Source of the DNA: Dunaliella salina
Taxonomy: Eukaryota > Chlorophyta > Chlorophyceae > Chlamydomonadales > Dunaliellaceae
DNA: 28,534 bases
Assembly (NCBI GenBank): GCA_002284615.2
Contig: MU069559.1
Location: 62,972 to 91,505 of the forward strand
Direction: 5' to 3'
Shown here: positions 21,662-28,534 of the stretch, one piece after another
Layout: the number at the start of each line of letters is the position of its first letter
Numbering within the stretch: position 1 is the stretch's first letter
Made by a program: the position numbers and the translations under genes
The notes under the pieces: generated by a model
The model's database searches: none
Told to the model about the DNA's origin: nothing
What the model saw: only the letters and a program-made list of their open reading frames with translations

Positions 21662-24600
21662 CGTCGAATTGCAAATGCCTCAAAGTCTTCAGCGGTTGGA
21701 GCAAACCGGCACCTGAACCACAGCAAGTGTTTCAAATGGATTAATTATCAAAACAACGGCCCCCACTTTCCGTGGCAGCCTCGGCAGCCTCCAGATTGGG
21801 CAGCCTCTAGATTGCCCGGTTGGCCCATGCCAGGCCCATGCCCATGCCAGGCTGTCCTGGCCCATGGCCCATGCCCATGCCAGGCCGTCCTGGCCCATGG
21901 CCCATGGCCCATGCCAGGCTGTCCTGGCCCATGTCCCGTGTCAGGCTGTCCTGGCCCATGGCCCATGGCCCATGCCAGGCCCATGCCCATGCCAGGCTGT
22001 CCTGGCCCATGGCCCATGCCCCATGCCAGGCTGTCCTGGCCCATGGCCTGTGGCCCATGCCAGGCTGTCCTGGCTTATGGCCCTTGGCCCATGGCCCATG
22101 CCATGCTGTCCTGGCCCATGGTCCAGGCCCATGCCAAGCTGTCCTGGCAACTGGTCAGACATCCGGATCTGTCGTTTTGTAGGCAACACCATTAAAAGTA
22201 TCTTTATCCAGTCAGAAGTGGTCCAAAAGCAAAACTTCCATAGTTCAGAGCTTTGGGATTTTGCGGAGCCCAGCAGCTCCTCCCTGACGCCCAGCATGGC
22301 AGCCCGCGGCACCAAAGTCAATGCTGACCAACCCGGCATCGGCCAGGACAAGCAGTGGGTGCAGAGGTGGCATATCGAGGCCTGGCCGGACCTCCCTGCA
22401 TTCATGCACCTCTCTGTGCAATGAAAATCTGACAAGCACCAGGGGCCCTCATGAAAACCCAGAATCACTTGCAATATCACCAGCAGGCTTCCCAAACACT
22501 CGCTCCTGCAGTTTGGGCCCGTGCAGGGTCCCTCTCAAAGGTGGCACGTACCAGGGGTCACCAAGAAGTGCAGACATTGAGCACGTGATGGGCTTCATAA
22601 ATACTTAGACATTAATAGAAAACATATCTGTACTCAAGATATTGAGTTGGCTCACCCAGATTCAAGGAATGACAATTTTGATGCAGAAACGTCCCCATCA
22701 TGCCGAACTAGCCCTCTCCTGCATACAAGCAACCCCTCATACTCAGAAGTGGGATTGAACGTCGGGCAGTATATCATCCATTTTTGGCATAGTCATAGCG
22801 CCTGACTATTGAACATTACACTTTAAAATCTGAAATCAAAATGTCAAAAAAGCGCTGATTGGTGTTTCTGGCATCCATTTAAGCATTGACACTCTTCATA
22901 CACAGATCAGTATGCTGCAACGGCTTCTTCACGTGCCAAGCAGGGGAAGGTCACCGCGTCAGATCTGGACTGCTGAAACTAGGATACTTTCAGGCAGCAT
23001 AGAAAAGGGGATCACCTGAAGCGCAGCAGCCTCCTCGCTCTCTGTGTCTTCCAGATTTGGGCCACATAATGGGGGTTCTCATAACACGCCCCCCCCAAAA
23101 TAATCACACAGCATTTTACTTCAAGCACAGCCAATACAGGTAGCCACACTGTGGTAGCCCACCTGAAGCGCAGCAGCGAAGACAGAAAGCATGCTTCCTC
23201 ACTCTCTGTGTCTTCCAGATTTGAGATGGTCCCTGACATGCACTTGCTGAAGAACACAATCACGTCGGAGTCTGGAATTGGCTTAGCAAGCGCAAGACTC
23301 TCTGCGAAGGCATCCATGACACCGGGGTGCTTCAGGGCCTGTGGCAACAGAGATTGTAGAGCATAAAATGGAGGTTTGCTTCCCCAAAATTGTAAAGAAA
23401 TATAGACATGCAAGATGATGAAGGCCTCTGATCAACATATTTGATGCCCAAAATGTCCCATCATGGCATGATGGCCACCCTTACTTGGGCAGTGGCAAAG
23501 CAAAAGTGCCCATCACTTGTGCGACAAAAATGACTCAAGGGTCGATCGTTTTGGCTCAAGGTCCTGAGACATTTAACAAAGAAAAAAAAGTGCTTATCAC
23601 TTGCGCGACAAAAATGACTCAAGGTTTCATTCCTAATGAGAATACCGTAGCTACACGACCAAATCGAAGGGTCCCCCAAAAATAATTAATTTATTTAGTT
23701 CGAATGACCCAATTCGAATGTCCAAGAGTTAATATTTCAGTTCGAAGGGCACTTCGAAGGGTTCGAATGGCCCACGGCTGGCCATAATTTCTCAGTACGA
23801 ATGCCTAATTCGAATCTTGCTGCTGCTGCAAGGCTTGCTGCTGTTGCTGCTGCTGCTGGAGGGCTGCTAATGCTGTTGGAGGGTATGCTGATGCTGTTGC
23901 TACTGGTGAGCCTGCACAGGCCTGGAAGAGCTTTCAGAAGTGGTGCCCTTTACAGCCTTAAATTTTGATTAAATAGTGCAGTTACCTGACAAGCCGCGCT
24001 GGCATTGTATATCAATAATTAATTTAATTCTCTGCATCGAAGAGAACCGTGAAGACAAGGCATGGTTCCTCAACTCTGCTTAAATACACCTATAAAACAT
24101 TACTTAAATTTATGCATTGAATTCGACATTAAGCAATCGTTCGAATTTGGAAGAGGGTGGTAATCACGAACATGAACTTTAGGGTGCTGCTCTCCTTGAG
24201 TTAACCATTCATGGTGCTATTCATGTTTGATTTAAGTTTAATCTTTCAACTAAAGTTGAAGAACACGGGGAGGGGGGGGGGGAAAAGGGTTTTTATTTTC
24301 CGATTAAAAAATTCCGTCACCTGAATTCATCGTCGGGTCCCCTTCCAATTATTTTCACCCTACATTAAGGTTGTAAATAGTGTCCCCATAAGGTTACAAG
24401 CTCACGAGAAGCAAACAGGGTCAAGCGTTGCATCTGCTATGGCGCTTGTGAGGTCACAGAGGCCTTCCTAAGCACTTTGAGTGTCCGAATAAAATTTAAA
24501 ACCGTCGATGACAAGACCCCCAAATACCATCTTAAGAGCCAAGCGCGCCGCGTCTAGTCACGTGGTACCTGCTACCTGCTACCTGCGCGGCTTGTAATTA

Positions 24601-27600
24601 ATTTTGCCAGTTCGAACGGAGTTCGAGAGCTCAGAAAATAATTAATTAAAGACTTTGAATCTTGGGGTTCGAACGCCCCAGAATTAATTAATTTTCGAAT
24701 TGGTCGTTAGCTACGGTATATTTGAGTTGTAAGGCACTTGCTGCACATTAGCACGACAACCAGGTCATAGCATCCTTGAGGCAGACTCTTCCTGTTGCTT
24801 CACACACCTCCTTGAAAAGTGCTGATGCACCGATTCTGTCAGAGGCATTTACAACCTCCGCCAGGAATTCAGACGCACAATGTCTATGTTGGGTCCATTC
24901 AGCACCCCTGCAAGGAGAAGCATGAGCATTGCTCCTTGAAATTCAGCTTGGTTTCCGCTTTAAAAAAAGGTCAACATTAGCCAATGAATAGTTCACTCTC
25001 ACACTCATGAATGACCTCTTTCAAAAGGTAGCAGTATTATTAATTCTTTTACCTCTGTCATGCATGCACAATTAAGTACTTGCCTTTTGTGCACGAGCAA
25101 GTTCAGGCTCACTTGCACTGCTGAAATATCCAGGCAGGGTATCACTTCCCAAGGCCTGTATAATTCTCCAAGCTGCGTGGATGGTGCAAGAAAAGCAGCA
25201 TTTGAAGGAGGTGGTTAGCAAGGGCTGCAGTCTTGAGGTTTCTATTTCTTGCTTATGCGCTTGTGAGCATGGCAGCTTGAGGAATCATGCCAGAACTGTG
25301 CACAAGACCATCTGTCTAGCAAAGTTACAGTTTGGAAAATTCTTCAGTTTTGGCAACTTATACTGTGCAATGCCTGTCATAGATTTTAGGTGTACTTCCG
25401 ACAATTGGATATCACCATGAGCAACAAGGTAGAGGAAGAGGAGGGAATGCCAGCAGCGCGACCACGCAATCAGCACGCACCATTTGTCTGAGACCTTCAA
25501 AGGTGGGTTCCTTCAGTAGGAATGAGAGAAGCGCCAAGCTGGGGAGGACGGCAGGAGATCTTTGGAGTCCTTTGCTTTGAGTTCCTTTGCTGAAAGGGAT
25601 TCCACGGTATGCAAGGTACTTGCACAACTGCCCAGGTGCACCTGCCCTCTGCAGGACCTCCTTGTGAAAAGCCCTGAATTAGAGTGTGAATTAGAGTGTG
25701 AATTTTGAGTGTGAATTTGAGGTTCTCGCATCTGACCTCTGCAGGACCTCCTTGTAAAAGGCCATGAGTTTGAGTGCAAGTGGCGCAATAACCAAAAACG
25801 TGACCCCTCATAAGGAGGTGTGCCCCCTGATTTGCAATGAGAGGAATGCTCAGTTATATCCATATTATGTACACAAGACCAATGGTTTTCTCACGGTCGT
25901 GTCTGCCTGTCATGAATCCTGCCAGGAAAGGATGTACCATGCCATCCAGGCCCATGTGCTTTGCCATCCAGGCCCATGTGCTTTGCCCATGTAACGTGCC
26001 ATCCAGGCCCGTGTGCTTTTCTTGTGCTCTGTTGAGGTGAGCTTCACTTTTGAGCCTACCATGCATGTGGCTTCAAATCACCCATGGTGAAGCAAGGAAG
26101 TGTAATGGCGTGAAGCGGTTTGGCAAGAAATCTAGGCTCAAAATAAGAAAAGAAAAGAAAAGAAATGAACAGAACAGGAAAAAACAGAACAGAACAGAAC
26201 AGAGCAGAACAGAACAGAGCAGAACAGAACAGAACAGGACAGAACAGAACAGAACAGAACAGGACAGAATAGAACAGAACAGAACAGAGCAGGAAAAGCG
26301 AAATCCATGCAGGCCAGAGGCTGTGTGCATTAAGGGAAAGTCCCCGGACTAACAAGCTAGCAAGCAGCAGTGGCCTCACCAGAGGGCCCTCTAAACCTAC
26401 ACTAGATATTACTAGCCCAGGACAGAAACAGAGCTAATGAGGTTCTGGGAGGTTGTCCTCTATGCTCCTGGACGCCCGGAAGCACCCATGGTGAAGCAAG
26501 GAAGTGTAATGGCGTGAAGCGGTTTGGCAAGCGACCTATGCTTGAAACAAGAAAAGAAAAGAAAAGAAAAATCCACGCAGGCCAGAGGCCGTGTGCATTA
26601 AGGGGAATTCCCCTAACTAACAAGCTAGCAAGCAGCAAGCGAGCAGTGGCCTCACCAGAAGGCCCTCAAAGCCTACATCAGACACAGCTAGCTGTGTCTA
26701 AGAGAGAGCCTAAGAGAGAGCCAGGGACAGAGCTAATGAGGTGAGCTTGAAATATGAACCACTCACCAAGTCAGCCACATCTTTGCCATTTCATCGACCT
26801 ATGCTTGAAATGTATTACCCACTCACCAAGTCAGCCACATCTTTGCCATTTCATCAATCCATGCTTGAAATGTATTAACCACTCACCAAGTCAGCCACAT
26901 CTTTGCTGTTTCATCGATCTATGCTTGAATTATTACCCACTCACCAAGTCAGCCACATCTTTGCCATTTCATCGACCTATGCTTGAAATGTATTACCCAC
27001 TCACCAAGTCAGCCACAACTTTGCCATTTCATCGATCCATGCTTGAAATGTATTAACCAGGGATGGGTCATACGCAAATACGCGTATTTTCACGCATCGT
27101 TAAAATTGACTCAAAAATCGCGTTTCGTTAAGAAGGCTGTTTGCGAAACGTCATAAAATACGTAGGCAAAATGCTTCGACAGGCCCTGTGAGACCTTCGA
27201 CAGACCTTTAAGAGACCTTCTAGTGACCTTCAGAGAGAGCTGCTGTGCACATCGCCAGCCAGGACCCTTCTTTCTTGGCATGTGTAAGTATTTGTGGGCC
27301 TTGGGGGGTGTTGGGGTGGTTTGGGGGTAGTCGGGACCCCCCTTGGAGGTCCCTCCCACCCAAAACCCTCCCTTCCATTTTTGGCCCTCCCATTCCACGT
27401 TTTAACGAGGCATACGCGTTTTTGCACGTATTATACGCGTATCGTTAAGCCCAAACCCGCGTATGACCCATCCCTGGTATCCACTCACCAAGTTAGCCAC
27501 ATCTTTGCCATTTCATCGATCTATGCGAAAAATCAACCACTCACCAAGTCAGCCAAATCTTTGCCGTTTCATCCCATGAGCCAGCTGGCGTGCTGGATGA

Positions 27601-27688
27601 GTTGCCAACGATGTCTTGAATGACGAGCAGACTCTCCTTGAACCTCTTTTCCCACTTTTCCTCCCTTGCCCCCGGTGCAGAAACCCCT
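12779..27688 (-). CDS. Large multi-exon MYND-type zinc-finger protein gene
   Basis: A chain of minus-strand exons joins by splice phase: 27688-27545, 25673-25426, 25172-25080, 24946-24761, 23515-23485, 23338-23163, 21236-20981, 20706-20657, then 17068-16952, 16881-16782, 16700-16614, 16517-16457, 16220-16043, 14073-13943, 13699-13618 and 13531-12779. The link 20657 to 17068 does not close in phase, so at least one exon is missing. The body is helix-rich and possibly armadillo-like (inference). The C-terminus is a MYND finger, a zinc-binding protein-interaction domain. An exon at 28331-28136 may be the start. Two defects are seen as assembled: TGA at 14037-14035 and an apparent frameshift near 24865. 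Cellular role unknown. Confidence 0.7.
13618..13699 (-). CDS. MYND gene exon
   Basis: The acceptor is attggcag|A and the donor GCA|gttttg. It reads KHMPLCSMLIKHGGAKHIMR then GIDASNA, ending in phase 0. The 86-bp intron to 13531 retains an open frame, which explains the misleading longer ORF 13441-13743. Confidence 0.7.
13943..14073 (-). CDS. MYND gene exon with an in-frame TGA
   Basis: The acceptor is tctgtgttttgag|GTA and the donor GCA|gtaaga. The frame reads VVSESGIAMNSF, then TGA (14037-14035), then KATKLLAGMGHTINNMSVIS and IPRIKVL. Both sides look coding and only this frame fits the phase-0 end at 16043 and the phase-2 exit into 13699. A shorter acceptor at 14013 avoids the TGA but breaks phase. 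The stop may be a real mutation or a sequence error. Confidence 0.6.
14101..14772. mobile_element. 672-bp TIR element with perfect 20-bp TIRs (hAT-like ends)
   Basis: The left end CAGAGCTGGACAACTCCCCC is repeated exactly inverted at 14753-14772. The CAGAG terminus resembles hAT ends. Flanks GTAATACA (14092-14099) and GTAATTCA (14773-14780) form an imperfect 8-bp direct repeat (7 of 8), offset by one base on the left. A 21-G run adjoins the right TIR. No transposase is present. It is homologous to 3638-4288 in reverse orientation and sits in the MYND-gene intron 16042-14074. Confidence 0.8.
14957..15818. mobile_element. 862-bp hAT-type non-autonomous element with 8-bp TSD
   Basis: The TIRs TAGGGTTCGC(A/G)CAAACGTTAT match at 20 of 21 positions. 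Flanking octamers TTTGCAAG (14949-14956) and TTTGCAAC (15819-15826) match at 7 of 8 and fit the hAT target pattern nTnnnnAn. Both subterminal regions are packed with the palindrome TATAACGTTATA and relatives. A minus-strand open frame (15593-15231, 120 aa) starts MSEFGSGAEAG, is strongly acidic, and contains AEYWAWLKPVLMRKG. It is not a recognised transposase and could be a fragment of one or captured sequence. Confidence 0.85.
16043..16220 (-). CDS. MYND gene exon
   Basis: The acceptor is gtctctgtgccag|G and the donor TTG|gtgagt. It reads HLAAHPFAVRALGLAAFSPS, then ALLFKPITPDVQAIMDLYST, then VGSVLL in phase 0, a clear helical coding segment. Its acceptor and first bases are duplicated at about 19077-19150. 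Confidence 0.8.
16457..16517 (-). CDS. MYND gene exon
   Basis: The acceptor is aactgacag|AA and the donor TG|gtggtg. It reads EQIGILLVGIGALEGGLGG. The donor was chosen because its phase (2) matches the next exon; other GT choices nearby do not. Confidence 0.6.
16614..16700 (-). CDS. MYND gene exon
   Basis: The acceptor is ccaggatag|TG and the donor GCAG|gtgtgc. It reads TRYDVSLHGEVRRVICGLAS then HLLVPGSA, with phases matching on both sides. Confidence 0.7.
16782..16881 (-). CDS. MYND gene exon
   Basis: The acceptor is ctaatacag|AAT and the donor GGGG|gtgagt. It reads NFKYIAGLLSSRTVDRHPLS then AKWVKEGVVCMPG, a convincing coding segment. Confidence 0.75.
16952..17068 (-). CDS. MYND gene exon
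   Basis: It follows a long pyrimidine tract, ctttttttctagcttttag|GTG. It reads VVRSELAEVARLAKGSISHR then LIIWKMLVQLEG, 39 codons in phase 0, donor GGG|gttggg. Its 5' half and upstream intron are duplicated in degenerate form near 21270-21345. Confidence 0.75.
17458..18497. mobile_element. About 1.04-kb TIR element inserted in repeat copy A
   Basis: The left end (TTAGGTCAGCCCAGGCAT...GAGTTCTTGCCCCA...CTGAGTATGCAG) and the right end on the opposite strand (TAAAGTCAGGTCAGGCAT...GAGTTCTTGCCCCA...CTGAGTATGCAG) form imperfect inverted arms of about 80 bp. Paralogous copy B is continuous across this point. Inside is a (GT)n(GC)n microsatellite and a + strand open frame (17981-18148) starting MASSSDDADLILAQISNLDA, of unknown function. 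Termini and TSD are uncertain. Confidence 0.65.
17899..17962. repeat. (GT)n-(GC)n microsatellite
   Basis: GT at 17899-17950 followed by GC to 17962; potential Z-DNA-forming tract. Confidence 0.97.
19077..19150 (-). repeat. Decoy copy of the 16220 splice acceptor and exon start
   Basis: On the minus strand it reads AGCTTGTCATGTGTCTCTGC then GCCAG|GCACCTTGCGGC. The true site reads AGCTTGTCATGTTTGTCTCT then GTGCCAG|GCACCTTGCTGC. The encoded RHLAANP parallels RHLAAHP of the real exon. Confidence 0.8.
19385..20600. repeat. CTGCAG-rich minisatellite with a 255-bp duplication and a 40-bp array
   Basis: Built from short units such as GTGTCTTTCAATGTGTC and TCTCTGCAGTGTTG. A 255-bp block (19581...) is repeated at 19836. 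At 20321-20560 there are six units of exactly 40 bp (AGTGTCTTTTAAATGTGTCA + TACAATATGGCTGCTCTTGC). The whole region is bounded by related CTCTTGCAGTAT(G/A)CTTGGC at about 19425 and 20570. It lies in the unresolved MYND-gene intron. Confidence 0.9.
20657..20706 (-). CDS. MYND gene exon (50 nt)
   Basis: A long pyrimidine-rich stretch ends in catcccag|CCA; the donor is AG|gtgagg. It reads PDSFVLYPPKQQLEAA. The start phase (0) fits 20981. The next exon, which should begin with one base, was not found. Confidence 0.6.
20981..21236 (-). CDS. MYND gene exon (256 nt)
   Basis: The acceptor is gacacatttgcag|G and the donor CAG|gtaagt (near consensus). It reads GSSPFIAALQRYRVHLHRTP, SFCQLFLAFINNAWRHELGH and LLEAHLALLTQ, 85 codons. 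The phase matches 23163 upstream. Confidence 0.82.
21621..21661 (+). repeat. Poly-G run (41 G)
   Basis: The longest homopolymer here; at the same place copy A has no G run. Confidence 0.97.
21822..22150. repeat. GC-rich CCCATGGCCCATGCCAGGCT minisatellite
   Basis: Irregular tandem units built from GGCCCATG, GCCAGGCTGTCCTGG and the NcoI-like palindrome CCATGG. Long open frames on both strands come from the repeat composition and are not called genes. Confidence 0.9.
23014..23060 (-). repeat. Partial duplicate of the 23338-23163 exon end and donor
   Basis: The minus strand reads AAATCTGGAAGACACAGAGA, then a shortened exon end GCTGCTGCGCTTCAG|gtgatc. The real exon has AAATCTGGAAGACACAGAGA and GCTGCTGCGCTTCAG|gtgggc. 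Confidence 0.85.
23163..23338 (-). CDS. MYND gene exon (176 nt)
   Basis: The acceptor is aatctctgttgccacag|GCC and the donor CAG|gtgggc. It reads ALKHPGVMDAFAESLALAKP, IPDSDVIVFFSKCMSGTISN and FLSSLLRF plus two bases completed by 21236. Confidence 0.82.
23485..23515 (-). CDS. MYND gene micro-exon (31 nt)
   Basis: The acceptor is gtcgcacaag|T and the donor CAA|gtaagg. It reads DGHFCFATAQ and is the only segment found that links phase 2 at 24761 to phase 0 at 23338. A related string lies 85 bp away (23593-23626). Confidence 0.5.
23642..24719. mobile_element. About 1.08-kb TIR element with subterminal TTCGAA motifs
   Basis: The left end ATACCGTAGCTACACGACCA and the right end on the opposite strand ATACCGTAGCTAACGACCAA run inverted for about 26 bp. 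TTCGAA-type motifs recur in both subterminal regions (for example 23700-23820 and 24605-24700). TA at both edges may be the target duplication. It fills most of the MYND-gene intron 24760-23516. No coding sequence. Confidence 0.75.
24761..24946 (-). CDS. MYND gene exon with two overlapping coding-like frames
   Basis: From an acceptor aaccaag|CT at 24947 one frame reads EFQGAMLMLLLAGVLNGPNI. From about 24865 the neighbouring frame takes over: FLAEVVNASDRIGASALFKE then VCEATGRVCLKDAMT, donor TG|gttgtc. An alternative acceptor cttgcag at 24908 keeps the second frame open without a shift but does not match the upstream phase. A one-base loss near 24865 is the simplest reading. Confidence 0.55.
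25080..25172 (-). CDS. MYND gene exon
   Basis: The acceptor is catccacgcag|CT. It reads WRIIQALGSDTLPGYFSSAS then EPELARAQKA. The donor is either CAA|gtactt (phase fits the next exon) or a GC donor AAG|gcaagt. Confidence 0.7.
25426..25673 (-). CDS. MYND gene exon (248 nt)
   Basis: The acceptor is ctctaattcag|G. It reads AFHKEVLQRAGAPGQLCKYL, AYRGIPFSKGTQSKGLQRSP and LLKEPTFEGLRQMVRADCVV, then ALLAFPPLPLP. The donor T|gttgct was chosen by phase. Its first roughly 30 nt are duplicated about 88 bp upstream (25733-25765). Confidence 0.75.
25636..25768 (-). repeat. Duplicated exon start plus short GTGAATTAGA repeats
   Basis: ACAAGGAGGTCCTGCAGAGG occurs at the real exon start and again about 88 bp upstream on the minus strand. 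Between them lie short GTGAATTAGAGT-type repeats. Confidence 0.85.
26077..26745. repeat. About 400-bp tandem duplication with (AGAAC)n expansion
   Basis: CACCCATGGTGAAGCAAGGA followed by AGTGTAATGGCGTGAAGCGG occurs near 26088 and 26485. Both copies continue through AAGAAAAG runs, GGCCAGAGGC and AACAAGCTAGCAAGCAGCA. The first copy carries about 120 bp of (AGAAC)n. Confidence 0.9.
26758..27540 (-). repeat. 60-bp tandem array copied from an exon end and 5' splice site, interrupted by a transposon
   Basis: ACTCACCAAGTCAGCCACAT starts units at 26761, 26821, 26881, 26939 and 26999, and again (AAGTTAGCC) near 27483 after the inserted element. On the minus strand each unit reads GATGAAATGGCAAAGATGTG then GCTGACTTG|gtgagt. 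The true exon 27688-27545 ends GATGAAACGGCAAAGATTTG then GCTGACTTG|gtgagt. Confidence 0.92.
27058..27476. mobile_element. 419-bp hAT-type MITE with 8-bp TSD
   Basis: The 18-bp TIRs CAGGGATGGGTCATACGC are perfect. The left flank is GTATTAAC; the right flank is GTAT-CCAC, which equals the same octamer after loss of TAA when compared with intact array units. GTATTAAC fits the hAT target pattern nTnnnnAn. Subterminal ATACGCGTAT palindromes are present at both ends. Non-coding, in a MYND-gene intron. Confidence 0.9.
27545..27688 (-). CDS. MYND gene exon (144 nt)
   Basis: A pyrimidine-rich tract precedes cctaaaag|A; the donor is TTG|gtgagt. It reads GVSAPGAREEKWEKRFKESL, LVIQDIVGNSSSTPAGSWDE and TAKIWLT plus two bases completed by 25673 as TGG. 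The start could lie further upstream (frame open to about 27750). Confidence 0.75.
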
Positions 27689-28135
27689 CTTTTAGGGATG
27701 GTATGGGTGGCGAGGGCGAAAGCAACCTTTGTCAGTTGGGAGAGCCTGCACATGAGATGTTGGGTCCGAGGCGACTGTTAAAGGCCAGACACAGGTTTAC
27801 ATTGCTAGTCTTGAGTGTGTTGCCCTATATGGATCATAGCGTTCACTGATTGGCAAGAGCACTTAGAGTGATTGCCTGAGAACCAATGTTATGGTGTGTG
27901 TTGCCCTGGATGGAGCAGTAGTATACATAGCATTCAACAAGGCATGAACATCGAAAGATCTGTCTGAGAACCGACGCTTTTTGAAGTGGGGTGCTAGTTA
28001 TTACCTAACTCTTACAAAACCCCGTTAAATCATGGTAAAAATTGCGATGTTCATGAGACTTTTAAACACCTGTTCTACATTGCAAATTTCTGTACATTGA
28101 ACTTGAGATTGGCTTTCATGTGCCCTCCTGTGCAC

Positions 28136-28331
28136 CTGCTGCTTTCTCGCACTCAAGTGTTGTGCTGGATATGAGACTTGCTAACGCTTGTAACTGCTGC
28201 TTTGTAATGGACCTGACTTGCCTTGGATCCTTGCCAAAGTCGGCGGTGCATCCAAGCTCCTCAGCTGCTTTGTTATACTTTGACGTCAACTCATCCCAGA
28301 CGCTTGTAACAGCCACCTTGTTGGTTGCCAT
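28136..28331 (-). CDS. Probable first coding exon, perhaps of the MYND gene
   Basis: ATG at 28331 follows an acceptor-like tctcctgcacag. It reads MATNKVAVTSVWDELTSKYN, KAAEELGCTADFGKDPRQVR and LQALASLISSTTLECEKAA, with donor GCAG|gtgcac. Its phase does not fit 27688 directly, so either an exon between them is missed or it is a separate gene. A Myb/SANT-like character (W...L...YN) is a weak possibility. Confidence 0.5.
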
Positions 28332-28478
28332 GATACTGTGCAGGAGACAAGATGGGGTAGTTGCATGAGCAATTGAGTCGTGCTTTGGTGGAAAACATAA
28401 AGAGGATATAAAGAAAACTCATTGCTGGCCTGCCGCCTTCATAATATATGCCTTTTCCTTCTGCGTACATGCGCCAGG

Positions 28479-28480
<2 letters not shown>

Positions 28481-28534
<54 letters not shown>
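28481..28534. repeat. (TG)n microsatellite cut by the window end
   Basis: 27 TG units run to the last base. Confidence 0.97.

Larger units (their letters stand above)
21270..22530. repeat. Segmental repeat, copy B, with relic exon
   Basis: Same order and orientation as copy A. The minus-strand part 21345-21270 is a decayed version of exon 17068-16952 (RLAGVAWLAKGRIPHRGAVL versus SELAEVARLAKGSISHRVVA), ending in a stop. Compared with A it has a 41-G run and a CCATGGCCC satellite instead of the TIR element. Confidence 0.78.

Noticed and set aside
21689..22495. Long Pro/Trp/Met-rich ORFs on both strands
   Set aside because: Products of the CCATGGCCC minisatellite.
26758..27570. Regular repeats resembling a CRISPR array
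   Set aside because: Units are head-to-tail with no unique spacers, they contain a splice site, and the genome is eukaryotic.

Overview
The window looks like nuclear DNA of an intron-rich green alga (Chlorophyta, most likely Chlamydomonadales; a Dunaliella-like genome would fit, but the species is inferred). The reasons are short exons in long introns, TGTAA poly(A) motifs at the two recognised gene ends, many microsatellites, long G runs, and many short TIR transposons. There is no bacterial gene organisation. One N block and two single Ns mark assembly joins.

Layout. (1) 1-6400: the 3' end of a malic enzyme gene on the + strand. Three exons were pieced together by frame and splice phase: 610-669, 1653-1695 and 5788-5882. 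The first lies just downstream of a 73-bp tandem array, and the last intron is about 4.1 kb of repeats and small transposons. (2) 6400-12700: mostly non-coding. It holds one TIR element (7489-8580) and a block of decayed minus-strand coding pieces (9.6-11.8 kb) of unknown identity. (3) 12779 to at least 27688, possibly 28331: one large minus-strand gene ending in a MYND zinc finger. About 16 exons were joined by reading frame and splice phase. It converges on the malic enzyme gene. Its introns carry four or five TIR elements, a long minisatellite and a segmental duplication. As assembled it has an in-frame TGA and one apparent frameshift.

Main observation: several tandem arrays and duplications are copies of splice junctions. 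The 73-bp array repeats the malic enzyme 3' splice site plus the first 24 nt of its exon. The 60-bp array at 26.76-27.54 kb repeats the last roughly 30 nt of a MYND-gene exon plus its 5' splice site. At least four further junctions or exon edges of the two genes have duplicate copies nearby or in upstream introns. A hAT-type 419-bp element with an 8-bp target duplication has inserted into the 60-bp array.

All calls come from reading the sequence by eye. Exon chains are predictions without transcript evidence.
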